From positions 1-54,578 of the forward strand of contig JAICIH010000002.1 in the NCBI GenBank assembly GCA_025924475.1: 54,578 bases of DNA, in the 5' to 3' direction. Both the position numbers and the translations under genes were made by a program. The notes under the pieces are model-generated. The model was given only the letters and a program-made list of their open reading frames with translations. It had not been told where the DNA came from and did not search any database. Each line of letters begins with the position of its first letter. The first letter of the stretch is position 1. Below are positions 27,860 to 36,300 of the stretch, in pieces. This DNA comes from Bryobacteraceae bacterium (GTDB lineage Bacteria > Acidobacteriota > Terriglobia > Bryobacterales > Bryobacteraceae).

Positions 27860-30800
27860 CTAAAACAGCAGCTTTAGACCAAATTGCAAAATCCGCGGCG
27901 CGCCAGCCGAAGTGATGCGCCCAAAATTCGCGCTGCTTTGTGTCACGTTCGGACTATTCAAATTCACCTGATTGAATATGTTGAAGAATTCCGTGCGAAA
28001 TTCCACGTGTGCTCGTTCCATCACGGAAATGTCCTTGAACGCAGAAACATTCCAGTTGACCGCACCAGGCGCGTAGAGCGGATTGCGGCCCAGGTTTCCA
28101 TAGAGTTGACCGGCTGGCAAAGAGGCGAAAGCATCGGTGTTGAAGTACTGCGCAATAGTGGCCGCCCGGCTGCGATTCCCGTCGAAAAACGGATTACCGA
28201 CCAAATTAGGCCGGTCTGTCGAAACGCCGTCTACATTGCTGTCGGTCCCCGAGACGATGGTGAATGGTTGGCCGTTTTGCGCCGTCATCAAACCGTCCAG
28301 TTTCCATCCGCCCAGTATATTGCGCACCAATAGTCCGCGGTCATTGAACGACGGCGCTTGCCAAACCCATGAAAGCGAGAAGGCGTGAGGCGTGTTGAAA
28401 TTCGACACGGCGCGGTCCAGCGCCAGATTGTTCGAGTTAACGAATGCCACCGAGGAAAGACTGGTGGGATCATCCGACAAAATATCGATCGACTTTGAGA
28501 AAGTGTAATTCGCGATTACAGAAAAGTTATGCGCGAAACGGCGGTTAAACGTCGCTTGTAGCGAGTTGTAGTTCGCATTTGCGCCGCTCTGTAATTCGTA
28601 AACTCCGGCAAATTGTCCCGGCATGTAAGGCCGCCGCGAGTTGATGTTGCCGGTAGTGGCGCCTTTCGCATACACAGGAGCATTCGCGTCACGCTGAAGG
28701 AATAACTTGCGAGAAGCATTGCCGACATAGGCAACTTGCAGACTCATCGACGGCGCTACCTGCTGCTGGATAGCAAAGTTGTATTGCTGCACGTAGGGCG
28801 AAGAAAAATTTGCTCCCAAATAATTGGCGGTAATCGGATACACAAAGATGGGATTCGTCGTGCTCAACGTATATGGGTAAGGGCTGGCTGCATTGACGCT
28901 TGCCCAGGGATCGACAAGGCTGGTAGTGCCATTCAGCGTGATGTCCACGATAAACGGTTGATTCTGAAGGTTCGAGGTCAGGTTTGCCATGGCCGTCGCG
29001 TAATAGATGCCGTACGCCGCTCGAACCGCTGTCTTGCCGTTGCCAAAGACGTCATAGGCAAAGCCTACTCTCGGTCCAAGATTATTCCATTTCGTCGGGG
29101 CCACGCCGTCCGGAATTCCCGGATCGCCGGCAAACAGCAGACCGCGCGGCGCCGTCGGAAACCGTTGCGATTGGGTGCCGAATCCAAAGGTGGACAGCGC
29201 GCCATTGGCGCTGGTAAATGGCGGATTCACTTCCCATCGCAATCCCAGGTTCAACGTCAGCCGGCGTGTGGCCTGCCAGTTGTCCTGCACAAAGAATCCG
29301 CTATTGAGTGAACGGAAATGGCGGTTTAAGCCGTTGTTCTGCCGCAACGAGTTTGCATCACCCAATAACAAATCGGCAAAAGCATTCTTGGTGAAGGAGC
29401 CCGTGAATCGCACCTGTCCCGCGCCGAGCCATGTTCCGACCTCGCGGAATTGGTTCCACTGGAGCAGGCCGCCCATTTTGATGCTGTGTCTTCCACGAAT
29501 CCATGTAAACGTATCCGACAGCATCTCCGATCGCTGCGGCATATTGTTATCGCCGAAAGTACCGGCTTGAAAATAACCGGTGATAAAAAATTGTGGCGGA
29601 CGCGCCGGTTGCGCCCCCAGAACCAGGCGGCTACCCAGATCGGACCAGCTTGTTCGATTCAGCGAGTTAATCACGTAGCGATTCAAGACATAGCTCGTAC
29701 GCACTTCGTTCAAAAGGGTTGGCGATAACGACCACGTATCGCTGATCACAACATTGTTCTGCGAGTAACTTGTAATGGTAGTGGCGTAATTCGGGAGTTG
29801 TGAGGCGCTGGCAAAGGGCTGCGTGGCTTCGCTTCGGTCCAGAAAGACAGTTCCGGAAAGGCGGTTAAGCGCGCTGAGCTGATGATCAACTCGTGCCATG
29901 CCCTGATCATCGCTTACCGGCGACGCAGCCGACGTGCTGAACGTGCCATCTGGGTTGTTGGGCATTGGAACAAAGGTACTAACGAAATTGCGCGCCACCG
30001 GGTCGATGCGCGAATCGGGAATTATGCCGCCGGCAAATGGCTTCCCATTTTGCGGATCGTTCGGCCGGCGAGATGCGGGAAGCGTCGAGAAATCGCCGCC
30101 CCGTTGAGCGGCGCTGGGCACAACAATGCTATTGAGAAAGCTGCTGGTGCTCTGCCGGAATCCTTGGTAGGAAACAAAGAAGAATGTCTTGTCGCGGCGA
30201 ATGGGACCTCCCAATGTTCCACCAAATTGGTTCCAATGCAGCGGTGTTACGGCGGATTGGAAAAAGTTGCGGGCGTTCACGGCATCGTTCCGCAGAAAAT
30301 CGAATAGCGTCCCGTGAACCGAGTTGGAGCCCGATCGCGTCACGACGTTCATCACCGAGCCGGGAAGCCGCCCGAATTCAGCGTCGAAATTGCTGGTGAG
30401 GAGATGAAATTCCTCCACCGCATCGGGATTCGGCGCTTGATTGCCGCCGTTGCGAAACAGCGCATTGTTCGCCGCGCCATCGAGAAAAAAATTGTTGTCA
30501 CGAACGCGATTGCCGTTCACGTTCATATTGTTTGCGTCGTTATTTCCCGTTAACGACGTATTGACATTCACCACACCGGGCGTGAGCACCGTCAGGTCAT
30601 ACACGTTGCGTCCATTCAACGGAAGGTCACGCACGCGCTGGCTGTCTACCGTGCTGCCCAATTGCACGCCCCGCGTATCCACCAGCGGCGCATCTGAAGT
30701 AACCTGCACCACCTCTGTCGCTTGTCCGATTTGCAAGGTGAAGTCCACACGAGCGTTCTGGTTCACGTCAAGCTTCACTCCCAGGCGCTGCTCCTTCTTG

Positions 30801-31060
30801 AAGCCGCTACTTTCCACTTCCAATGTGTACTCTCCAGTTGGAATCGCAGGAAACAAATATTCGCCGCTATTCCCGGTGGTGGCGGCTCGCGTGGCATGCG
30901 TGGCGACGTTGACGATTCGCACGCTCGCTCCGGGAATGGCTGCGCCGCTGCTGTCCGTGACCGAGCCCGAAACCGTTCCAGTGGTGCTTTGAGCCATCAG
31001 AATGCTGCCGGCTAGAAAGAAATGAACGAGAAAAACCTTGGAACTTTGGCTTGCTTTCAT
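27860..31060 (-). CDS. Second Oar-like TonB-dependent receptor
   Basis: 1066 residues. Signal peptide (VFLVHFFLAGSILMAQS), carboxypeptidase-regulatory domain (~25-110: GSVTDSSGAAIPGASVRIVN, GEYLFPAIPTGEYTLEV), plug (VRDLPLNGRNVYDLTVLTPG, VMNVVTRSGSNSVHG) and barrel ending LQFGLKLLF with a terminal Phe. The same class as the 20845-24180 gene, but the two diverge strongly over the barrel, so the ligands probably differ. A strong AGAAGGAG lies 9 bases before the ATG. It is 22 bases downstream of the PHP hydrolase gene and probably co-transcribed with it. Confidence 0.92.
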   Translation of the reverse strand: MKASQSSKVFLVHFFLAGSILMAQSTTGTVSGSVTDSSGAAIPGASVRIVNVATHATRAATTGNSGEYLFPAIPTGEYTLEVESSGFKKEQRLGVKLDVNQNARVDFTLQIGQATEVVQVTSDAPLVDTRGVQLGSTVDSQRVRDLPLNGRNVYDLTVLTPGVVNVNTSLTGNNDANNMNVNGNRVRDNNFFLDGAANNALFRNGGNQAPNPDAVEEFHLLTSNFDAEFGRLPGSVMNVVTRSGSNSVHGTLFDFLRNDAVNARNFFQSAVTPLHWNQFGGTLGGPIRRDKTFFFVSYQGFRQSTSSFLNSIVVPSAAQRGGDFSTLPASRRPNDPQNGKPFAGGIIPDSRIDPVARNFVSTFVPMPNNPDGTFSTSAASPVSDDQGMARVDHQLSALNRLSGTVFLDRSEATQPFASASQLPNYATTITSYSQNNVVISDTWSLSPTLLNEVRTSYVLNRYVINSLNRTSWSDLGSRLVLGAQPARPPQFFITGYFQAGTFGDNNMPQRSEMLSDTFTWIRGRHSIKMGGLLQWNQFREVGTWLGAGQVRFTGSFTKNAFADLLLGDANSLRQNNGLNRHFRSLNSGFFVQDNWQATRRLTLNLGLRWEVNPPFTSANGALSTFGFGTQSQRFPTAPRGLLFAGDPGIPDGVAPTKWNNLGPRVGFAYDVFGNGKTAVRAAYGIYYATAMANLTSNLQNQPFIVDITLNGTTSLVDPWASVNAASPYPYTLSTTNPIFVYPITANYLGANFSSPYVQQYNFAIQQQVAPSMSLQVAYVGNASRKLFLQRDANAPVYAKGATTGNINSRRPYMPGQFAGVYELQSGANANYNSLQATFNRRFAHNFSVIANYTFSKSIDILSDDPTSLSSVAFVNSNNLALDRAVSNFNTPHAFSLSWVWQAPSFNDRGLLVRNILGGWKLDGLMTAQNGQPFTIVSGTDSNVDGVSTDRPNLVGNPFFDGNRSRAATIAQYFNTDAFASLPAGQLYGNLGRNPLYAPGAVNWNVSAFKDISVMERAHVEFRTEFFNIFNQVNLNSPNVTQSSANFGRITSAGAPRILQFGLKLLF

Positions 31061-31082
31061 TGTGACAACTCCTTCTGCCTCG

Positions 31083-32408
31083 TTAACGTTCGGCCCACAC
31101 CGGAGCGAGCCACGCTACCGGTTTTGATGGATCTGCATCGGGCGCGTCTCCTCCGCCCGCGGTCCAGACCCTGACAAAGAAGTATTTGCTCTTATTGTCG
31201 TGAATTGTTGGCGTCCACTGTACTTCGTAGCTCGCATGCGGACTATAGGTCTCCGCGATAGCTCCGCCATCTTTCACAATGTCGATCTTAGTAATTTTGT
31301 CTTTCGCGCTGTTCGTATCGGGATCGCTTACCTGGATATCGAATCGTGGATCGCCGGCGTTCTTGAGGGTCGAACCCATCACCGCGCCGTTGACTGAATA
31401 GCGGCACTGCAGGTTCTTATCGAGCGATGCATAGGTGCGCCGGTTTTTCATGGCTTCGAGAATGGCTGCCTTTGTTTTACTTCTTGCCAGCACAAATGTC
31501 CGTGAAGTATTCCGCGCGATGCCGGTAAGTCCGTGATTGTCGTTGCCGCAGGCGGGCGATACCTTCCAGCCGTGCTCCAACGCCTGTAGAAAGCCCTCGT
31601 AATGAATCTTATTGTTGGAATTGATTACTTCGAGCATCGTGATGATATCTGTGACCCGCGGATCGCGATAAGCCCAGTTATTGTATTGCGCGGCGCCCGG
31701 ATGGTTAAAGCTAGCCACCACCGGCCCATCGCCATTCGCCTGTGCTTGTTCGAGCCATTTGTAGAGCGTAGGAAGATCGTTTCCGGCCGCGAGTGCGTTT
31801 CTCATTTCCACGCTATTGATGACGTTAATGTGCCCTTGTCCTCCAGGCCCATCGTTCTCGGAATACTCGAAACCTGCCAATACGACAAAGTTTTGATCGG
31901 TTGCTTCTGCCGCCTGCTTCTTGGTCGCGATCCAATCGGGATTATCTGGCGAGATGGGTTGGAAAACGGCTTCCTGCGAATGATCGCTGGAAACGTAAAA
32001 GTCATAGCCGTTTTCCTTGGCCTTGCTGAAATGCCTGGCGGGCACACCTTGAACTTCCTCCCAGTCCGGCTTGAGCGCCACCTGCGGGCCCGGGTATTGG
32101 CTTCCGTAAATCACCAGAATGGCGGGACAGGGGCTTTTTCCTTTCGGGTCGCCGCCAGACCAGGTAGGGACGGCCGCGTCGGGCGACTTCCGCGAAAAAG
32201 TCATTATTCCCTTGCAGCCCTTTGCGAACTGCTCGCCGTGCGACCACGTGTAAGCGGTGTGCGCGTGCGTGCTGCCGGCGTATATCTTATATTCGGACGC
32301 AGGCGAATTCGTCCATGCAAGGACCAGCGGAGACATCGCCAGGCAGAAAACGATAACTGCGGAATGATATGGATTGCTTTTCGAGTTCACCAGAAGCACC
32401 TGGCGCAT
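31083..32408 (-). CDS. Secreted PHP/CehA-McbA-type metallohydrolase
   Basis: 441 residues from ATG 32408, chosen over a GTG at 32432 because GGAG sits 5 bases before it. A hydrophobic N-terminal segment (SAVIVFCLAMSPLVLA) is a signal peptide or anchor. PHP-type metal ligands: STHAHTAYTWS, SSDHSQE, SFNHPG and CGNDNHG. The C-terminal ~120 residues look like a beta-sandwich. This matches the CehA/McbA branch of PHP hydrolases, which cleave esters or phosphoesters with a multinuclear metal site. It lies between the phosphatase and the TonB receptor genes on the same strand, so it may process the receptor's ligand. Confidence 0.8.
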   Translation of the reverse strand: MRQVLLVNSKSNPYHSAVIVFCLAMSPLVLAWTNSPASEYKIYAGSTHAHTAYTWSHGEQFAKGCKGIMTFSRKSPDAAVPTWSGGDPKGKSPCPAILVIYGSQYPGPQVALKPDWEEVQGVPARHFSKAKENGYDFYVSSDHSQEAVFQPISPDNPDWIATKKQAAEATDQNFVVLAGFEYSENDGPGGQGHINVINSVEMRNALAAGNDLPTLYKWLEQAQANGDGPVVASFNHPGAAQYNNWAYRDPRVTDIITMLEVINSNNKIHYEGFLQALEHGWKVSPACGNDNHGLTGIARNTSRTFVLARSKTKAAILEAMKNRRTYASLDKNLQCRYSVNGAVMGSTLKNAGDPRFDIQVSDPDTNSAKDKITKIDIVKDGGAIAETYSPHASYEVQWTPTIHDNKSKYFFVRVWTAGGGDAPDADPSKPVAWLAPVWAER

Positions 32409-32458
32409 TGTATCTCCGCCAGATGTCGCCACGATGAATGTTGCGCCGGAACTCTAGT

Positions 32459-34801
32459 TTACGTGCTGAACCGGGCCACTACGAGCGTCATATCGTCATG
32501 CTGCGGGGCACGGCCCGTGAATGCATCGGCGGCTTCGAAGAGCGCTTTGACGATTCCGGCCGGTTCCATGGAAGAGCAGGCTTTGAGCGTACACAGCATG
32601 TTTTCTTCTCCCCATTCTTCCTCTTGTTCATTCATGGCTTCACTAATGCCATCGCTGAACAGGAGAAGCAGATCCCCTGCTTCGATATCGATCGATGCGC
32701 CTTCATAGCGGGCTGCGGGCAACAGCCCCACGGGCAGTCCGCCTGCTTCCAGCCGCACCACAGTAGAATGCTTACGCAGTAAAACAGGCGGATTATGCCC
32801 GGCATTGACATAAGTCAGCAGGCGCTGGAGCGGGCTGTACTGCGCATAGAAGAACGTGGCATAGCGATTCACGGACGACGTGCCATAGACCAGTGAATTG
32901 ACGTTCGCCACAAGCTGATCTATGTTTGCGGCCCCTGCGAGAATCTGGCCGCGAAGCGACGCTTGCAGGCTGGCCATGAGCAACGATGCCGGCACGCCTT
33001 TGCCGGAAACGTCGCCGATGGCGAGTCCTAATACATCGCCTGCGAGCGCAAAGAAGTCGTAATAATCGCCGCCGACCTCGCGCGCCGGCCGGCATACTCC
33101 CACTAAGTCGACGCCGGCAATCGAAGGCCGCTCTTGCGGGAATAAGCGCTGCTGCACTTCTCGCGCAATCGCCAGTTCCCGATTCAAAACCTCGCGCTCG
33201 GCGATTTCGCTCGCCATCGCGGAAGAGAGACGGCTGTTTTCGATCGCAAAGCCGGTCTGTGAGGCGACCGATTGCAGCAATTGCAGATCGCTGGGCGAAT
33301 AGGGCGCTTCGGAAATTTTGGGACCGAACGAAAGAAAGCCGAGCATCTCGCTGCGCCGGGCAATCGGCACGAGCAATTGCGTCTCGAGCTCGCGGAGCAC
33401 GTTGGATTCGGAATCCTTTATCTGCTGCGTCCAGGAACCCGGCTCATCGAGATAGACCGGAAGCGGTTTTCGCGCCATCCGAAGTTGCTCGACCGTATCG
33501 GCGCCCCCCATGAATGCATAAGCCGGAGGCTCGGAAAAACCGAGAACCGCAGCCGGGCGATAGTGATTCTTATCGTTGAGAAAGATCGCCAGCCTAGTTA
33601 TATGCAAGGCGTCCGCCAGCCGGTGGGTCACGGTTTCGAGCAGCGGCTTCAGTTCTACGATGGACGTGACCTGCTCGGCCAGTTGTTGCAGCACCTGCTC
33701 CACGTTGTAAGCTTCGCGGAAGAAACGCCGGTCGATCCAGCGCGCCGCGCTCTCCGATCCCACACCAACCAGCAGCACCAGCCAGATTCCGCCGGCGGTG
33801 AGCACCATCCGTAGGCCTAAAGGCAAACCGCCGGAGAGCAAGGCAACCATCAGTACAACGCCCGTGGAGACAACAATCCGCATGGCCAGAACGCCGCGGC
33901 GGGCCAAAGCATATTGCAGGCTCTGGCGAATGAGGACGCCGACTTCCAACGCGCGCTCGACTACCGTGACATACGCCAACGTAACCGGAAACAGAGCCAG
34001 CGGCAGAGCCGCCAACAACGCGATCCAGCGCGGGAAATCCGACCATTGGAGACCGACGATTTGTATTCCAATCAGATCCGCGAGAATAACAGGCACAAAG
34101 CCGATGGCCAAGCCGAAGAACAGAATGCGCAAGCGGCGGCGCGCATCGGGACCGCTTGTCTTCGATATCCGGGCGACCCAGAGGCCTACGCAGACCGCGA
34201 CAGTGAACCAGAGCAGATCCTGCATGAGCCAGCTCATTGCCGGCTCGATTGCCTGGAGGATGCGCGGCCGCGGCATGCCTTCATTTCGCATGACCCGGAT
34301 GACCATGTAGAGTGCGCCAAGCGCACCTACCGGAGTGAGCACCATCCATTTCAGCCAGGGCCAGCGGCGATCTACACCAGCGCGCTCCGGGAAATAGACA
34401 GCGAACAGAATCATCCATACCGGCCAGCTATAGAACCAGAACGTACGATAGATCAGCGCCAGACTTCGAATCACAGGCGGCCAGGACATTACGGCATCCA
34501 CCGTGTCAGTTCCGATGACAAACAGGGCGTAGCTGATCAGAAGCAGAAGGAGCAGCCATGCCCGCCGGTCCCAGGTTCGTTGATAGGCAGTGTAAAAGCC
34601 AAGCCCGAGACAGAGCAGTGGCGTAACGAACATGAGTACGAATGTGAAGATCCAATCGACGGCGTCGGCATGCACGCCATGAGAATGGAGCAGGAGACGA
34701 TGAATAAACTGCGCCGCGAGACCTGCTTGGAAGGCAAGCGCAATCGCGAACCAGAGTCCTAGCCACCAGGTGTGTCGAGAAGTGCGTTTCCTTAGCCGCA
34801 T
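32459..34801 (-). CDS. Membrane-anchored PP2C-type (SpoIIE/RsbU) phosphatase with GAF domain
   Basis: 780 residues. About eight to nine membrane helices fill residues ~10-355, followed by a GAF domain (~375-530), a short coiled coil (AEREVLNRELAIAREVQQRL) and a SpoIIE phosphatase domain (~560-780) with GGDYYDFF, GDVSGKGVPASLLMA, NAGHNPP, LFSDGISEAMNEQ and HDDMTLVVAR supplying the Mn/Mg ligands. The family dephosphorylates anti-anti-sigma factors and so releases an anti-sigma kinase. No cognate STAS or RsbW gene is in the window. It is the first gene of a likely operon with the PHP hydrolase and TonB receptor. Confidence 0.92.
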   Translation of the reverse strand: MRLRKRTSRHTWWLGLWFAIALAFQAGLAAQFIHRLLLHSHGVHADAVDWIFTFVLMFVTPLLCLGLGFYTAYQRTWDRRAWLLLLLLISYALFVIGTDTVDAVMSWPPVIRSLALIYRTFWFYSWPVWMILFAVYFPERAGVDRRWPWLKWMVLTPVGALGALYMVIRVMRNEGMPRPRILQAIEPAMSWLMQDLLWFTVAVCVGLWVARISKTSGPDARRRLRILFFGLAIGFVPVILADLIGIQIVGLQWSDFPRWIALLAALPLALFPVTLAYVTVVERALEVGVLIRQSLQYALARRGVLAMRIVVSTGVVLMVALLSGGLPLGLRMVLTAGGIWLVLLVGVGSESAARWIDRRFFREAYNVEQVLQQLAEQVTSIVELKPLLETVTHRLADALHITRLAIFLNDKNHYRPAAVLGFSEPPAYAFMGGADTVEQLRMARKPLPVYLDEPGSWTQQIKDSESNVLRELETQLLVPIARRSEMLGFLSFGPKISEAPYSPSDLQLLQSVASQTGFAIENSRLSSAMASEIAEREVLNRELAIAREVQQRLFPQERPSIAGVDLVGVCRPAREVGGDYYDFFALAGDVLGLAIGDVSGKGVPASLLMASLQASLRGQILAGAANIDQLVANVNSLVYGTSSVNRYATFFYAQYSPLQRLLTYVNAGHNPPVLLRKHSTVVRLEAGGLPVGLLPAARYEGASIDIEAGDLLLLFSDGISEAMNEQEEEWGEENMLCTLKACSSMEPAGIVKALFEAADAFTGRAPQHDDMTLVVARFST

Positions 34802-34932
34802 TTTTGTGGGGTGGGATGGTATCCCGCGGCCGATTGCTCAATCGGCCTATTTCAACAGGTAAACAAGTTCTATAGCACGCCATGTGAAATGCCCGAGCCA
34901 GTCAATGGAATCATGTGTTACATTTTTCATGC

Positions 34933-35157
34933 GTGCGTAATACACTCACAATTCGACTTCCTCGAGTTCTCGCGGAATGGCTTAGGGAACGGTCCCGCAA
35001 ATCCGGCATCTCAAGAGCATGTATTGTGCGTGCGGAACTTGAAAAGGCTCGGAATTCGACGACGCGTCAGTTCTTAAAACTCGCTGGTACAATCCATGGC
35101 GCTCCAGATCTTTCTACCCGTAAAGGTTTTCATAATTCGACAGTATCCGCTCCATAA
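34933..35157 (+). CDS. Orphan ribbon-helix-helix (VapB-like) antitoxin, toxin missing
   Basis: From GTG 34933 (another GTG at 34915 is in frame) the product is about 74 residues: VRNTLTIRLPRVLAEWLRER is an RHH DNA-binding start, then ELEKARNSTTRQFLKLAG and APDLSTRKGF, the pattern of VapB antitoxins. After KGF the sequence departs from the expected short end and stops. No PIN toxin follows, so this is probably half of a broken pair. The tail may mark a deletion junction. Confidence 0.6.
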   Translation: MRNTLTIRLPRVLAEWLRERSRKSGISRACIVRAELEKARNSTTRQFLKLAGTIHGAPDLSTRKGFHNSTVSAP

Positions 35158-35176
35158 GCGCCCACCATAACAGCCC

Positions 35177-35404
35177 AGGAAGAAGACATCGGTACGCGAA
35201 CTCCATCTCCGCACTTCCGAATTCGTGCGCGAAGCCGCCGAAGGCTCCGTGATGCGTGTCGAGCGGCGCGGTGAGCCGGTGGCCGAATTGCGCCCGATTT
35301 CGCACAAGTCGTCCGAAAGCCAAATACCGGACCTGAGCCGCCTTTGGAGGCGGTTTCCACGGGTCACAGATGATAGCGGCCGCTTTTTAGAACAAAATCG
35401 CTGA
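35177..35404 (+). pseudogene. Phd/YefM-type antitoxin without a start codon
   Basis: The frame 35171-35404 encodes KKTSVRELHLRTSEFVREAA, then MRVERRGEPVAELRPI, PDLSRLWRRFP and SGRFLEQNR, a complete Phd/YefM antitoxin of the kind paired with VapC. Where an ATG would be expected there is AGG (35177) before AAG AAG, and the frame is closed by a TAA at 35168 just upstream; no other start gives the whole domain. The stop overlaps an ATG (TGATG, 35402-35406) where the toxin would begin, but that frame runs into the antisense of the VWA gene. Start lost and toxin deleted: a remnant. Confidence 0.75.
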
Positions 35405-35430
35405 TGTTATCTGATTTCGGCGTAAATCTC

Positions 35431-36300
35431 TCACTCGAGCGAATATCCAGTCCGCGCGCGCACCTTCAGCCTCTTCGGAGTATTCTTTACCTGAATGTTG
35501 ATCTCATGCCAGAAATCGGGCCTCGGATCTAACGGCGGCTGAAACGCCAGCAAGTAACCGTTCTGCAGATCGAGTGCGATGGCGCCGAATATTTTTTCGA
35601 TGTCGCTACTGTGCTTTGCTTTGTAAAGATGGCCGCCGGTGGTCTCCGACAGAATATGCAATAAGCCTGCCGCTGCATCGTCATGCAGAGCGTCCCCTTC
35701 GGCTACCGCGAAAACAGGAACGCCAGCCTTGCGCGCCCGTGCGGCCGCGGACTGACGGTTCAGAATGCTGGCATTGTCGCCTCCGTCCGTCAATACGACG
35801 ATTGCCTTCTTGCCGGGAAGGCGCTCCATCGTCAGCGCGAGCTGGCTGACTGCGTCAAATAGCGCGGTGCGGCCGCCGGCACGAAGCCTCGCTAGAGATC
35901 TATGGGAAGAACTTCGGTCCGAAGTCATTTCCGATAGCTCGATAAGTCGATTGGTAAATGAATACACGCCAACAGAATCGCCTGGCCGCAGCGCATCGAT
36001 GAACAAGCGCGCGGCGTTACGCAACTGCGGCATTGCTTCTCTCATGCTGCCCGTAGTGTCTAGCAACAGGGCGCAAGAAAGAGATTTGTCGGTTGTCTCG
36101 AATACACGAATGGGCTGCGACACGCCGTCGTCGCGAATTTCAAACTGCTCGCGCCCCAGCCCGCTCACCGCGCGTCCACCGCTGTCAAAAACCGTGGCGT
36201 AGACTTCCACCAGTTTCACATCGCTTCGGAAGACGGCGGTTTGCGCGGCCAGGGTTTGCGCCGCCAGAAAGAACGCCGCTGCTGGAAGTAAGCTGTTCAT
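35431..36300 (-). CDS. Secreted VWFA-related (von Willebrand A) domain protein
   Basis: 289 residues. Signal peptide (LLPAAAFFLAAQTLAAQT), then a short beta region DVKLVEVYATVFDSGGRAVSG and a VWA domain with the metal site in LLLDTTGSMREA, plus TDGGDN further on. The match is to the acidobacterial VWFA-related family. It probably sits in the periplasm or on the surface and binds protein partners. Its ATG overlaps the stop of the 1602-residue TPR gene (ATGA), so the two are one operon. Confidence 0.88.
   Translation of the reverse strand: MNSLLPAAAFFLAAQTLAAQTAVFRSDVKLVEVYATVFDSGGRAVSGLGREQFEIRDDGVSQPIRVFETTDKSLSCALLLDTTGSMREAMPQLRNAARLFIDALRPGDSVGVYSFTNRLIELSEMTSDRSSSHRSLARLRAGGRTALFDAVSQLALTMERLPGKKAIVVLTDGGDNASILNRQSAAARARKAGVPVFAVAEGDALHDDAAAGLLHILSETTGGHLYKAKHSSDIEKIFGAIALDLQNGYLLAFQPPLDPRPDFWHEINIQVKNTPKRLKVRARTGYSLE

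Noticed and set aside
31602..32708. A 368-codon + strand open frame
   Set aside because: It is antisense to the PHP hydrolase and phosphatase genes, which have clear motifs; composition is Arg/His-rich as expected of a shadow frame.
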